A DNA stretch of 49,748 bases from Anaerotignum sp. (GTDB lineage: Bacteria > Bacillota > Clostridia > Lachnospirales > Anaerotignaceae). A program made the position numbers and the translations under genes. Shown here in pieces: positions 19,207-28,146 of this stretch; position 1 is the first letter of the stretch, and the number at the start of each line of letters is the position of its first letter. The DNA lies in contig NZ_JAFUMA010000012.1 of assembly GCF_017483025.1 (NCBI RefSeq), positions 1 to 49,748 of the forward strand, read 5' to 3'. The notes beneath the pieces are model-generated. The model ran no database searches, was not told the origin of the DNA, and was given only the letters and a program-made list of their open reading frames with translations.

Positions 19207-19857
19207 TTAACGATAATAGCTCAGTTTCTTTTCGATGCCTTCCATCACGAATGCCACAACGGCATTGAAAATGAAATAGAACACACCTGCAACGAACAGA
19301 GGCATGATGGTTGTCTGTGCCGCTGCGATCTGTTTTGCTACAGTGAACATTTCTTCGTATGTCAGTACAAATGCAAGGGAAGTATCCTTTACCAATGTGA
19401 TAACTTCATTTGTTACAGGAGGCAGCACACGTTTTACCATCTGAGGGAAGATGATCTTGAAGAATGTCTGGTTTTTATTGTAACCCAGAACAGAAGCCGC
19501 TTCATACTGGCCCACAGGGATAGATTCGATACCGGAACGATAGATTTCCGCGAAATAAGCCGCATAGTTGATGGCAAAACCGATGATAACTGCCACAAAA
19601 CGATAGCTTCTGGGAAGGGTCCAGCCGAATACATAATAAGGGCCGAAGAATACCACCAAAAGCTGCAGCATCAGGGGCGTGCCGCGCAGAACTGCGATAA
19701 AAAATTTGATGATCGCCTGCAGGGGTTTAAATTTGGACATACGCCCGAAAGCAACCAGCAGGCCCAGGGGCATGGAAAACAGCAGTGTCAGCACAAAAAT
19801 CAGCAGGGATGCACCCATACCGCCAGCCAGCTGCTGCATCATAACAGTTAAATTCAT
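19207..19857 (-). CDS. Polar amino-acid ABC transporter, permease
   Basis: A 216-residue inner-membrane permease of the HisM/GlnP family with about five membrane helices. The conserved family stretch [20 protein letters not shown] (residues about 52-71) and the EAA-loop segment [20 protein letters not shown] (about 137-156) are both clear. It stands between the receptor and ATPase genes. A strong hairpin in the upstream gap probably lowers its expression relative to the receptor. Confidence 0.92.
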   Translation of the reverse strand: MNLTVMMQQLAGGMGASLLIFVLTLLFSMPLGLLVAFGRMSKFKPLQAIIKFFIAVLRGTPLMLQLLVVFFGPYYVFGWTLPRSYRFVAVIIGFAINYAAYFAEIYRSGIESIPVGQYEAASVLGYNKNQTFFKIIFPQMVKRVLPPVTNEVITLVKDTSLAFVLTYEEMFTVAKQIAAAQTTIMPLFVAGVFYFIFNAVVAFVMEGIEKKLSYYR

Positions 19858-19935
19858 ACTAAAAATTCCTTTCCAACAATTAAAATTGCTTTATTTCTTT
19901 CATAAAGGGGATTTTTCCTAGAACGCAGGAAAAGG

Positions 19936-19956
19936 CGGTGGAACAAAGTTCCACCG
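19936..19956 (-). terminator. Intra-operon hairpin after the receptor gene
   Basis: CGGTGGAAC (19936-19944) and GTTCCACCG (19948-19956) form a perfect 9-bp stem with a 3-base loop. Only a weak T-run (CCTTTTCC on the minus strand) follows, which fits partial termination or 3' protection of the abundant receptor mRNA. Confidence 0.65.
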
Positions 19957-19989
19957 TCTTTACCGTTGTTGTCTGATACTTATATTCGA

Positions 19990-20808
19990 TTATTTGCCCA
20001 GGCAAACCATCTGATCCAGGTTATAATCAGCATAGTTGGAAGCGATTTCCATGAATGTGCCGTCTTCTACCATTTCATCCAGAGTAGCCTGTACTGTATC
20101 TCTCAGTTCCTGATCGTCCAGTCTGAAGCCGATACCATACTGTTCTGTGGACAGAGGTTCTTCCAGCATTCTGAATTTATCTGCTTTTGTTGTCAGCTGG
20201 AACTGTGCAACGCCGATATCTACTGCGATGGCATCATTTGTACCTGCTTCCAGGTTCATAAATGCTGTGTTGTAATCAGCGATTTCATCCAGAGCTGCGA
20301 ATGTAGCAACAACATCTGCTTTTTCTTCAGACTGCAGTGCTGTCAGAGCGGAGGAACCAGCCTGTGTGATTACGTTTTTGCCAGCCAGGTCAGCTTCTGT
20401 CTGGATATCGGAATCTGCTCTTACTACATATACGATGCTGTTGTCAACATAGGGTTCAGAGAACAGGTATTCAGATTCTCTGCCAGTCATTGTGAAACCG
20501 TTCCAGATACAGTCGATGGCACCACTCTTCAGTTCCATATCTTTTGCATTCCAGTCGATGGGCTGTTTGATCAGTTCCCAGCCGTTTCTAGCACAAACTT
20601 CTGCAGCCAGATCCAGGTCAAAACCAGCATAGTCGCCGTCGTCTGTTCTATAGCCATAAGGAGGATATTCAGCGTCGAAACCAACTGTGAAAGTTGTTCT
20701 TTCTGCTGCTGTATCTTCTGCAGGTGCAGCTTCTTCACCGCCGCCGCAGCCAGCCAGCACAGATACGCTCATAACCATTGTTAAAAACAGTGCTAAATAT
20801 TTTTTCAT
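19990..20808 (-). CDS. Polar amino-acid ABC transporter, substrate-binding lipoprotein
   Basis: A 272-residue family-3 solute-binding protein. It opens with a lipoprotein signal peptide ending LAG-Cys21, followed by an acidic linker (GGGEEAAPAED). The mature part shows FTVGFDAEYPPYGYR and DGDYAGFDLDLAAEVCARNG, then DCIWNGFTMTGRES, all typical of the HisJ/GlnH/FliY group. AAAAGGGG lies 10 bp before the chosen ATG; a longer frame starting 22 codons upstream would disturb the signal peptide. It captures a polar amino acid outside the membrane for the permease. Residue patterns do not allow a choice between cystine, His, Arg or Gln. Confidence 0.92.
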   Translation of the reverse strand: MKKYLALFLTMVMSVSVLAGCGGGEEAAPAEDTAAERTTFTVGFDAEYPPYGYRTDDGDYAGFDLDLAAEVCARNGWELIKQPIDWNAKDMELKSGAIDCIWNGFTMTGRESEYLFSEPYVDNSIVYVVRADSDIQTEADLAGKNVITQAGSSALTALQSEEKADVVATFAALDEIADYNTAFMNLEAGTNDAIAVDIGVAQFQLTTKADKFRMLEEPLSTEQYGIGFRLDDQELRDTVQATLDEMVEDGTFMEIASNYADYNLDQMVCLGK

Positions 20809-20831
20809 AATGTATCGTCCCCTTTTAAAAT

Positions 20832-20862
20832 CTGTTTTGAATTGAAACAGGAGCGCCGCTCC
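20832..20862 (-). promoter_or_regulatory. Paired hairpins in the leader of the amino-acid transporter operon
   Basis: Two adjacent stem-loops lie between a TATAAT at 20873-20878 (minus strand) and the receptor start: GGAGC/GCTCC (20850-20862) and CTGTTT/AAACAG (20832-20850). They may control mRNA stability or translation. No known riboswitch was recognised. Confidence 0.35.
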
Positions 20863-20952
20863 CTTTGTCTTCATTATATTATCACACTACTACGCTAAAG
20901 TAAAGCCAAGTTTCACATGGATTTTACATTCTTTTTTGTGCAGGATAGACAA

Positions 20953-20987
20953 AAGAAAAGGCGCACCAATTTGATACGCCTTTCTTT
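20953..20987 (-). terminator. Terminator after the SLH repeat-protein gene
   Basis: AAAGAAAAGGCG pairs imperfectly with CGCCTTTCTTTC around an AT-rich loop, just past the stop codon at 20991, with T-rich sequence on the minus side. Confidence 0.55.
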
Positions 20988-20990
20988 CTT

Positions 20991-23390
20991 TTATTCTGCT
21001 ATTGCGCGAACTCTAACGATCTTTCCTTTGGAATCCTTTGTCAATGCTACCATGCAGTCGTTCTTTGCATCATCACAGTCATCCAGGAAATCCTGCAGGC
21101 CATCCAGATCATCGCCATATTTCAGATTTTTCTTATAATCATCCTCATCTACGGTAGAAGCCAGCTTATATACGAAATCCGCCTTGGTGCTGATCTCATA
21201 ATCTTCTTTCTTCCCATCTACTTTTACGGTGATTTCATCGTCATCTTCATTGATCTCGATCAATTCGCCATAGACATCTTCCCAATAAGCGGTGATTTCC
21301 TTGACCTTACCGCTGCTGTTATAAGCCAGTTCCACATAGATGCGGGAACCGCCGCCCACATAGTCGATCTGATCATTCAATTCGGACAGCGTGACCTCTT
21401 CGCCATCCAGCGTCACATCTACGCTGCTGGCCATATCCAGCTTCAGATTCATGCCTGCCGCATCCACGGTGATGGTTCCGGCATCTTCTACCATATCCTT
21501 CAGGTAGCCATCCGCCGCTTCTGTCAGCGTGGCTTCGATTTCACAAACATCGCCATCACTGTCAAAACTCAATTTTACAGTGAAACTGTAATTCTTGACA
21601 TATTCCATCAGGTCGTCCACATCTCTGTTTTTGCCATTGATGGTCACATCTACATCATCCGCCAGATCGTAGGTATAATCTGTATCATCAGAAACGATGG
21701 TGATCTCATCTTCGTCGATCTCATCCAGTTCCCCTTCGTTATTGCCTGTGTATTTGGCCACAGCAAGGATCTCTGTCACCTCATCATTCCTGTCTACCTC
21801 TACGGAAACGGTATATGCTTTTTCATCATCACGGAAGTTTTTCTTCAGCGTATCCACACTGCTCTTCTTGCCGTCGATCTTAACAGTCACATCATCCGCC
21901 AGATCGTATTTATAGGTGTCTCCGCCGGCAGTAAATTCGATTTTCTTGCTTGTGATCGCCGTCAGTGTGCCATTATATTCATCTTCCATGGATTCAATAA
22001 TGATCTCATCCACTTCATTATCCTTATTCAACTCCAGCGTAACGACATAATTATATTCATCATAATCCTTCTGGAATTTGCTGAATTTTACAGTCTTGCC
22101 ATCATATTCGATCTCCACATCATCCGCCAGGGTATATGTATATTCCTTGGTGCCTGCCTTGATGGTGATCTCATCATCTTCTACATCGGTCACCAGACCT
22201 TCTGTAGGGTTATTGCTGTTCATCACCGCAACGATCTCCAGAACATATTCATCCTGATCCAATGTCAGGGTAACATCATAATTTGCATCTTCCAATGCTT
22301 TCTGCAGTTTGCTGATGGAAGAATTTTTACCATCCAGTTCCACATCCACGTCATCGTCCAGATAGAAGCTTTCCTCATCAGAACCATCTTTTACTGTGAT
22401 CTTGGAATCGGTCACCTTCACCAGTTCATAGGTCTCTTCTGTGGTCTTTTCAACGCCGTATTTGGAATAAGTCACCTCAAGGGCACTCATATACTGGCCT
22501 TCGTAAGTTACTTTTACCGTATCGCCGGTGCTGATATCGCCAAAGCCAATCTTTTCGCCGTCATATTTTACTGTTACGTCGCCCTTTGTGCCAAACAAAC
22601 TCAGCGTAGCGCCCGTGCCTGTGGACATGGTGATAAAGAGGTCGCCATTCTGCATGATCATACTGCTGGTGATGGTGCCTGCCGCTGTGCTTTCTGTTTT
22701 TACAGTTGGTGTTTCCACCTCGGTTTCTGTCAGCTTCGTATAGGATTTTACGGAAAGGACAGCCATTTCCGCACGGGTGATATTGGCTTTGGGATTGAAT
22801 TTATTATCGGAATCCCCTACCATCAGGTTCGCTCTATTCAGCAGTTCCAGATAAGGCACTGCCACCGCGGAAATCTGGCTGGCATCATTATAGGACAGGC
22901 TGGCGCCGGATTTGATGTCATACCCCGCCACGGTATCCACTGCTTTGCCGAAAATGACACCTACATCCTCACGGTTGGCATATTTTGTACCACCCTGCAG
23001 CTTGTTCAATTCCGCTGTGGTCAGGATGCTGTTTTCCAGACCATAGGCTGTTGCCTTATAGGCCCATTCGGGAATATTGTAGGCGCTGATGACAGGTTTC
23101 CATTTTGTCACTGTGGCATCATTGACATCCTGCCCGCTGTATACCTTCATGATGGAATACATCAGCTGTACCGCTTCGCAATAGGTCACGTTGTTTCTGG
23201 GCTTGCAGTAGCGCTTGCCGTTTTCCTCATAGCCGCTCATCAGGCCCAGTTCTGCCGCCTGATTCAGAAATGGCTTGAAGCCGCTCCAGGTGACTGTATC
23301 GATATCTGCAAAGGATGCGCCATACGCTGTCACGCCCATGCTCCCCAGCATCAGGCTGGCCGCCGTTGCAAAAGTGATCATCTTTTTCAT
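20991..23390 (-). CDS. SLH-domain cell-surface protein with acidic tandem repeats
   Basis: A 799-residue secreted protein. A signal peptide of about 24 residues (ending TAYGA) is followed by an SLH-type region (about 25-220) including ANREDVGVIFGKAV and NKFNPKANITRAEMAVLSVK. From about residue 250 to the end come about seven diverged units of roughly 75-80 residues. Each has an LADDVDVTINGK-like strand, a short helix (VDTLKKNF), and a strand ending EVTEILAVA. The repeats are rich in Asp, Glu and Lys with very little Cys or Trp. SLH modules bind pyruvylated secondary wall polymer, so the protein is probably part of the S-layer or a wall-attached fibre. The acidic repeats may bind calcium; that is inferred. 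It stands as a single gene. Confidence 0.85.
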   Translation of the reverse strand: MKKMITFATAASLMLGSMGVTAYGASFADIDTVTWSGFKPFLNQAAELGLMSGYEENGKRYCKPRNNVTYCEAVQLMYSIMKVYSGQDVNDATVTKWKPVISAYNIPEWAYKATAYGLENSILTTAELNKLQGGTKYANREDVGVIFGKAVDTVAGYDIKSGASLSYNDASQISAVAVPYLELLNRANLMVGDSDNKFNPKANITRAEMAVLSVKSYTKLTETEVETPTVKTESTAAGTITSSMIMQNGDLFITMSTGTGATLSLFGTKGDVTVKYDGEKIGFGDISTGDTVKVTYEGQYMSALEVTYSKYGVEKTTEETYELVKVTDSKITVKDGSDEESFYLDDDVDVELDGKNSSISKLQKALEDANYDVTLTLDQDEYVLEIVAVMNSNNPTEGLVTDVEDDEITIKAGTKEYTYTLADDVEIEYDGKTVKFSKFQKDYDEYNYVVTLELNKDNEVDEIIIESMEDEYNGTLTAITSKKIEFTAGGDTYKYDLADDVTVKIDGKKSSVDTLKKNFRDDEKAYTVSVEVDRNDEVTEILAVAKYTGNNEGELDEIDEDEITIVSDDTDYTYDLADDVDVTINGKNRDVDDLMEYVKNYSFTVKLSFDSDGDVCEIEATLTEAADGYLKDMVEDAGTITVDAAGMNLKLDMASSVDVTLDGEEVTLSELNDQIDYVGGGSRIYVELAYNSSGKVKEITAYWEDVYGELIEINEDDDEITVKVDGKKEDYEISTKADFVYKLASTVDEDDYKKNLKYGDDLDGLQDFLDDCDDAKNDCMVALTKDSKGKIVRVRAIAE

Positions 23391-23543
23391 ATCTCTTCCC
23401 CCTTCTGAAAAAATCTTATTTTTCGTTTTTTCAAACGGAACTCGTCTATAGTACCATCATACCATAAAAGGCATAGAAAAATCCTTTCGTTTTCCTTAAT
23501 ATTTCTGCAAATCCCAGTAAAATCCTCTTTTTACGGGAAATTT

Positions 23544-24800
23544 TTACTGATTTTGACGCAGAAGGGAAAGGTATTGTTCCTTCTTCTGAGGGAAATTTTC
23601 TGGGCGAACCTGTTTTTCCGGTTGGGTCAGCAGGTCATAGATGGTGCCGACCATGACTTTTGCCGCATCGATATAACAGTTCCCTTCGTCTTTGATGACA
23701 AATTCATCGCTGTGAAATCTGCCTTCGATACCGGAGAAGCCAAATTGCACCGTAGGCAAAAGACTGCCCAGATCACCCACATCCCCCGACGCACCGGAAA
23801 CAGGGCCATTGATGATATCCTTTTCTTCGCAGAATTGAAGCATGTTTTCTTTTATCACTTCATTCAAACCATCACTCTGCTTCAAAGGAAGATAGCCTGC
23901 TGTGGTCTTGATTTCCCAACCCAATTCCAAAGCCTCGGCGCAATGTTTCACGCACTGGTCAAATCTTCTGCATGCTTCGAACAAAGTCTCATTATCATTG
24001 GCGCGAACATAGGTCTCCACGATCGTTTCCGCAGGGATCATATTCACATCGCCGCCTGCTTTGGTGATGACAGGATTCAGCTTCAAGCCCGCTTCGGGAG
24101 CAAACTGATCTTTCAGGAAAGAGACTGCCTGCATACAGAGCATTGCCCCGTGGAGGGTATTTCTGCCCAGATGGGGCGCCGCGCCGGAATGAGAGGATTT
24201 CCCCGTAAAGACTGCCTTCTTCGCCATAAAGCCAGACAACGTGGAACCTACGTCAAATTTCGTTGCCGCATCGCCGCTGGCATGGGCAGAAAGGATGCAA
24301 TCCACCCCATCAAAACACCCCAGAGCGATCATATTCTGCTTGCCGGAACGGAATTCCAGTTTTCCTTCTCTAATAAGGTTGTCTCTGTAGGCAAAATCAA
24401 TGAATTCCTCTGCAGGGGTAAAGAAGAATGTCACTTTACCATCTGTTTCTTCCAGAAAATTTGTTTTCACCAAGGTTTCCAGAACGTTCAGACCCATCGC
24501 CGTCTGGATGCTATGACCGCAGGAATGAATGCGCCCTTCGCCGTCCTTTCTGGGCAAAGCGTCGATATCCGCCACAAAACCAATATGATAGCCGTTCCCC
24601 TTGCCGATGGTGGCTTTCACACCAGTCATAGCAATGCCCTTTTCATAGGGAACGCCCATCTTATCCAGTTCCGCGCAGATCATCTCCATGGTTTCAAATT
24701 CCTTGAAGCCCAGTTCGGGGCAGTCAAAAAATCTGCGACCTCTTTCGATAATTCTGTTTTTCTGTTCTTCTATATAAATAAATAGTTCATTTTTCTCCAC
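23544..24800 (-). CDS. M20-family amidohydrolase
   Basis: A protein of about 418 residues of the M20 (M20D-like) metallohydrolase family. Recognisable sites are GFVADIDALP, HSCGHSIQTAMGL (metal-binding Cys-His), FFFTPAEEFIDF with the catalytic glutamates, the dimerisation-domain motif KSSHSGAAPHLGRNTLHG, and RFHSDEF near the end. These enzymes remove acyl groups from amino acids or cleave small amide conjugates in the cytosol. The GTG at 24800 is preferred because AAGGAG lies 8 bp upstream; a GTG nine bases earlier (24809) overlaps that site. It follows the MBL-hydrolase gene by a few bases, and its ribosome site overlaps the end of that gene, so the two are co-translated. Confidence 0.85.
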   Translation of the reverse strand: MEKNELFIYIEEQKNRIIERGRRFFDCPELGFKEFETMEMICAELDKMGVPYEKGIAMTGVKATIGKGNGYHIGFVADIDALPRKDGEGRIHSCGHSIQTAMGLNVLETLVKTNFLEETDGKVTFFFTPAEEFIDFAYRDNLIREGKLEFRSGKQNMIALGCFDGVDCILSAHASGDAATKFDVGSTLSGFMAKKAVFTGKSSHSGAAPHLGRNTLHGAMLCMQAVSFLKDQFAPEAGLKLNPVITKAGGDVNMIPAETIVETYVRANDNETLFEACRRFDQCVKHCAEALELGWEIKTTAGYLPLKQSDGLNEVIKENMLQFCEEKDIINGPVSGASGDVGDLGSLLPTVQFGFSGIEGRFHSDEFVIKDEGNCYIDAAKVMVGTIYDLLTQPEKQVRPENFPQKKEQYLSLLRQNQ

Positions 24801-24812
24801 ATTTATCACTCC

Positions 24813-25622
24813 TTATTTCCATTCCAGTTTCGTTCCCACGGCCACTTCCGTCACAGGGCTTTCGGCATGAAGCGCCGCCCGCACGGCAAAAGAAGTGCAA
24901 TGGCAGGGATACAATTCAGGAATCTTCTCTTCCTTTAAAAAGGCGATGGTCGCCTTGGCTCTTTCATCCAAATCAAACAAATGGAATCCGCCCAGAACAC
25001 TCTGCACCTTTTCCACGCCTGTGATTTTCTTCGCATAATTGATGATATTGCAAATGCCTGCATGAGAACAGCCGGTGATGATGGAAAGACCTTTTTCGCC
25101 AATATAAGCCAAAGCCGTATCATCCACGATATAGTCGTCCTTTTTCTCGCCGTCCTTTTCCACGGTGCCGATGGCATAGGCAGGCTCGAAATCCAATGTA
25201 TGGGGAATCTCTCCCAGCCAGACCAGTTTTTCCGTCAGCCAGACAGGCTCTTTCGTCAGGTTCAATTCCAATTTTTCCGCCAGTTCTCCCTGAGAAACAG
25301 GACTGCCAATATCCATGCCGTTAAAATCATGGGGCAGGAGTGCATCGGGATGGGCGATGAACTGGGGCTTTTTCTCGAAATCCAATTCCAGCAAAGGCTT
25401 CAGCCCGCCGGTGTGGTCGTTATGGGAATGGGAAAGCAGAATGGCCTCTGCCTTTGTCACATCAATGCCCATGTCCCTTGCATTTTTCAGAAATGCATCG
25501 GAATAGCCAGCGTCAAAAAGGAAGCATTTTCCCTCTGTTTCCAGCCAGTAGGAAACGGCAGGTTCCCCCAGATAGTACACATCTATTTCCGTATGGTTAT
25601 CCATCAAAATATTTAACTTCAT
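24813..25622 (-). CDS. Metallo-beta-lactamase-fold hydrolase
   Basis: A 269-residue MBL-fold protein. The metal motif is LLSHSHNDHTGGL (residues about 62-74). Further ligands appear in ITGCSHAGICNI, GGFHLFD and PCHCTSFAV. This arrangement fits the branch annotated as dihydropterin-6-ylmethyl aminobenzene phosphate synthase-like, whose bacterial role is unclear. TTGGAGTG lies before the ATG. It forms an operon with the downstream M20 amidohydrolase and is divergent from a D-threonine-aldolase-like gene, suggesting a shared catabolic theme. No signal peptide is seen. Confidence 0.82.
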   Translation of the reverse strand: MKLNILMDNHTEIDVYYLGEPAVSYWLETEGKCFLFDAGYSDAFLKNARDMGIDVTKAEAILLSHSHNDHTGGLKPLLELDFEKKPQFIAHPDALLPHDFNGMDIGSPVSQGELAEKLELNLTKEPVWLTEKLVWLGEIPHTLDFEPAYAIGTVEKDGEKKDDYIVDDTALAYIGEKGLSIITGCSHAGICNIINYAKKITGVEKVQSVLGGFHLFDLDERAKATIAFLKEEKIPELYPCHCTSFAVRAALHAESPVTEVAVGTKLEWK

Positions 25623-25753
25623 TTATATCACTCCAATTTCGAAACGCCGATAAAATTTATTTTATTTTTATCCCGTCATTTTTTCTATGATTCTATCAGG
25701 CTTTTCTTCACCATATCATAGAAAAACGCCCTTTGCAATCGTGATTCTGCCAA

Positions 25754-25783
25754 TTGACAGACAGGCTTCCTTTATGATATGTA
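25754..25783 (+). promoter_or_regulatory. Promoter of the D-threonine-aldolase-like gene
   Basis: TTGACA at 25754-25759 is a perfect -35 box, with TATGTA 18 bp downstream (25778-25783). It lies about 50 bp before a strong ribosome site (AGGAGGGAA). Confidence 0.5.
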
Positions 25784-25830
25784 TGCTAATAAGAACATTT
25801 ATTTTTTTCATTCAATAGGAGGGAATTCCC

Positions 25831-26943
25831 ATGAAAAAACACGAATTACAGACACCCGCTATCCTGCTGGACATGGATGCACTGGAAAAGAACATCAACA
25901 GCTGGCAGGAACTCTGCAATAAAAACGGCAAAGAAATGTGGCCCATGATCAAAACACACAAGAGCACAGCTCTGGCGAAAATGCAGATGGAAGCTGGCGC
26001 AACAGGCTTCCTGTGCGGCACCATCGATGAATGCGAAATGGTTTACAACCTGGGCGCAAAACACATCATGTATGCTTACCCCACAGCAAACCCTGTAAAC
26101 ATCCAGAGAATCCTGAAAATGGCAAAAGACGCTGATATCATCATCCGTCTGGACACAGTTCCCGCTGCTGAAATGCTGAACGCTGCAGCTGCAGAAGCCG
26201 GTGTAACAGTTTCCTACACAATCATCGTTGACATGGATTTCCACCGTTTCGGTATGCCCGTAGCAAAAGTCGTTGACTTCGCAAAAGCACTGGCTCCCAT
26301 GACAAATCTGAAATTCCGCGGTATCTCCACACATCCCGGTCAGGTTTACGGCTGCACAGGCATCGAAGGCGTAAAAGAGATCGCTCAGCTGGAAATGGAT
26401 ACCATGAAAGCGGCTGCAGATGCGCTGGCTGCTGCTGGTTTCCCCTGTGAAATCATCACTTCCGGTTCCACACCCACATTCCCCTTCGTAGTAGAAGGCG
26501 ATGCAACAAATGTATGCCACCCCGGCAACTACACATTCTACGATAATATCCAGATGGCTCTGGGTACCGTAGGCGAAGATGCATGCTCTCTGCGTATTCT
26601 GGCAACAGTGGTTTCCAACCCCTCCGAAGGCTTCTACCTGTTTGACGCAGGCGCTAAATGTATGGGTCTGGACCAGGGCGCCCATGGCAACTCCGCGATC
26701 ACAGGCTTCGGCTATGTAGTAGGCCATCCCGAACTGACTATCGTTGGCCTGTCCGAAGAAGTTGCAAAAGTAAAGGCTGATAAAGGTGCTTGCGATCTGA
26801 AGATCGGCGATAAGGTTGAAATCATCCCCAACCACTCCTGCTCTTCCGCTAACAACACAACATGGTACACATGCGTACGCGGTGACGAAGTAGTTGAACC
26901 TCTGGAAGTTGACTACAGAGGCAACAGCCATAAAAAAGCATAA
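25831..26943 (+). CDS. D-threonine aldolase/D-serine dehydratase-like PLP enzyme
   Basis: A 370-residue fold-type III PLP enzyme (alanine racemase N-terminal barrel plus DSD1-like C-terminal domain). It starts LQTPAILLDMDALEKNI, carries the PLP-lysine motif MIKTHKSTALAKM (residues about 39-51), and has the phosphate-binding ITSGSTPTFP (about 208-217). The metal motif IPNHSCSSANN near the C-terminus supplies the His and Cys of this family. Family members cleave D-3-hydroxy amino acids to glycine and an aldehyde, or dehydrate D-serine; the exact reaction is not decided by sequence. Codon use is strikingly biased compared with its neighbours, which suggests high expression. It is divergent from the MBL/M20 operon and ends in a strong terminator. 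Confidence 0.85.
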   Translation: MKKHELQTPAILLDMDALEKNINSWQELCNKNGKEMWPMIKTHKSTALAKMQMEAGATGFLCGTIDECEMVYNLGAKHIMYAYPTANPVNIQRILKMAKDADIIIRLDTVPAAEMLNAAAAEAGVTVSYTIIVDMDFHRFGMPVAKVVDFAKALAPMTNLKFRGISTHPGQVYGCTGIEGVKEIAQLEMDTMKAAADALAAAGFPCEIITSGSTPTFPFVVEGDATNVCHPGNYTFYDNIQMALGTVGEDACSLRILATVVSNPSEGFYLFDAGAKCMGLDQGAHGNSAITGFGYVVGHPELTIVGLSEEVAKVKADKGACDLKIGDKVEIIPNHSCSSANNTTWYTCVRGDEVVEPLEVDYRGNSHKKA

Positions 26944-27020
26944 TCATACATAAAGAAAGAGAGTCCTGAGCAAGTTCCCCTAGAAAACTGCAAGTGACGC
27001 CTCGGAAGAAAACTTACATA

Positions 27021-27058
27021 AAAAAAGAGATAAATCCAAAAGGATTTATCTCTTTTTT
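27021..27058. terminator. Strong terminator with perfect 11-bp stem
   Basis: GAGATAAATCC (27027-27037), AAAA loop, GGATTTATCTC (27042-27052), with an A-run before and six Ts after. It serves the D-threonine-aldolase-like gene and perhaps the convergent gene at 27111. Confidence 0.92.
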
Positions 27059-27110
27059 GTTTTCTTCTAAAGGCGCACCATTCATCGGGACTCCCTTTTA
27101 TCTGTCTAAA

Positions 27111-28001
27111 TTATTCAAAAATTTCGCTGGAAACAAACATCACGCCGTCTTTCAGTTCTGCTTTGATGGATGCTTCCGCATCTGCACCATTTACAGTATA
27201 ATCGCCTTTGCCCATCATTACTGTGATGGAAACGCCGTCCTTTTCGATCAGGATAGGTTTTGTTTTACCCTGCCATTTTACTGTAAAGCCCAGTTTTTCT
27301 GCGATCTCTCTCAGAGGCACGCAGGAAGGCTTGTTTTCTTCTTCCACTTCAGGTGCTTCTTCTGCTTCTGCCAGGATCAGCACGAAGGAAGGTGTTGTCT
27401 GCGCGGGGATGCTTCTTGTTGTGAAGTCATAGAATACCAAGGCATCCTGACCTTTTACATCTTCTGCAGACAGTCTGATTCTGGAACCCTGCAGATTTGC
27501 GATGGGTGTTCTTTCGTTGTCGATGTTCAGCTGCAGCATATTTTTCATATCTGTCAGGTTTTCATCGAATTTTCCTACTACTACAGAACCAGCGTCAGCA
27601 TTTGCTACCACTGCTGTTACGTTGCCCAGGAAGGGAGGCATGCTCATACCCATGGGGCTGTTCATATCGTATACAACGGAAACTGCCATGCCTTCTTCCA
27701 GCTGGTCGGCTGTCATGTAGAAACCATCTTCTCTGTTGATGATGATCGTATTGGAAGCCACTGCGAAACGCAGGCCGCCCATTTCGTTGTCGATTGTTAC
27801 AACGGAAACGCCTTCTGTTACAGATGTTTCGATGGATGCTACTGTGCCGCTCTGTGTCAGATACATGGATGCCTCCGCTACATCGTAGGTCGCTGTAGGG
27901 TTTTCAGAAATCAGCATGGGTTCGTTTGCGAAGGCTGTTGCGCCCGCCATTACTGTCATTACCATACCCAGTGCCATTACTTTTGTCAGATTCTTTTTCA
28001 T
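27111..28001 (-). CDS. Secreted protein with copper-amine-oxidase-type stalk domain
   Basis: A 296-residue exported protein. A signal peptide (about 1-25, ending ATAFA) precedes a beta-rich region of about 190 residues with no family I recognise. After a Glu-rich linker (EAEEAPEVEEENK), the C-terminal 70 residues match the copper amine oxidase N-terminal-like domain: CVPLREIAEKLGFTVKWQGKTK and ITVMMGKGDYTVNG. In clostridia this domain is a cell-surface stalk module and does not imply oxidase activity. AGGAGG precedes the ATG. It seems to be a single gene. Codon use is similar to highly expressed neighbours. Confidence 0.78.
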   Translation of the reverse strand: MKKNLTKVMALGMVMTVMAGATAFANEPMLISENPTATYDVAEASMYLTQSGTVASIETSVTEGVSVVTIDNEMGGLRFAVASNTIIINREDGFYMTADQLEEGMAVSVVYDMNSPMGMSMPPFLGNVTAVVANADAGSVVVGKFDENLTDMKNMLQLNIDNERTPIANLQGSRIRLSAEDVKGQDALVFYDFTTRSIPAQTTPSFVLILAEAEEAPEVEEENKPSCVPLREIAEKLGFTVKWQGKTKPILIEKDGVSITVMMGKGDYTVNGADAEASIKAELKDGVMFVSSEIFE

Positions 28002-28120
28002 ATTTATTTCCTCCTAGATGATTAGTGTTGATTTCTCATTTGTAAGTCTTACATATCATCAGACGGGGTGATTTCCGGTCTGGTTCCCGAAAACTTTATG
28101 TTTTTTATTTTGTACAAGAA

Positions 28121-28142
28121 ATGGTGCCCCTTCAGGCACCAT
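28121..28142 (-). terminator. Terminator after the DUF896 gene
   Basis: ATGGTGCC and GGCACCAT form an 8-bp stem with a 6-base loop, 5 bp from the stop codon; TTTCTTG follows on the minus strand. Confidence 0.75.
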
Positions 28143-28146
28143 CCCA

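Noticed and set aside
25846..26931. 361-residue frame antisense to the D-threonine-aldolase-like gene
   Set aside because: Its composition (very rich in Cys, Phe and His) and lack of a ribosome site mark it as the mirror of a strongly codon-biased gene.
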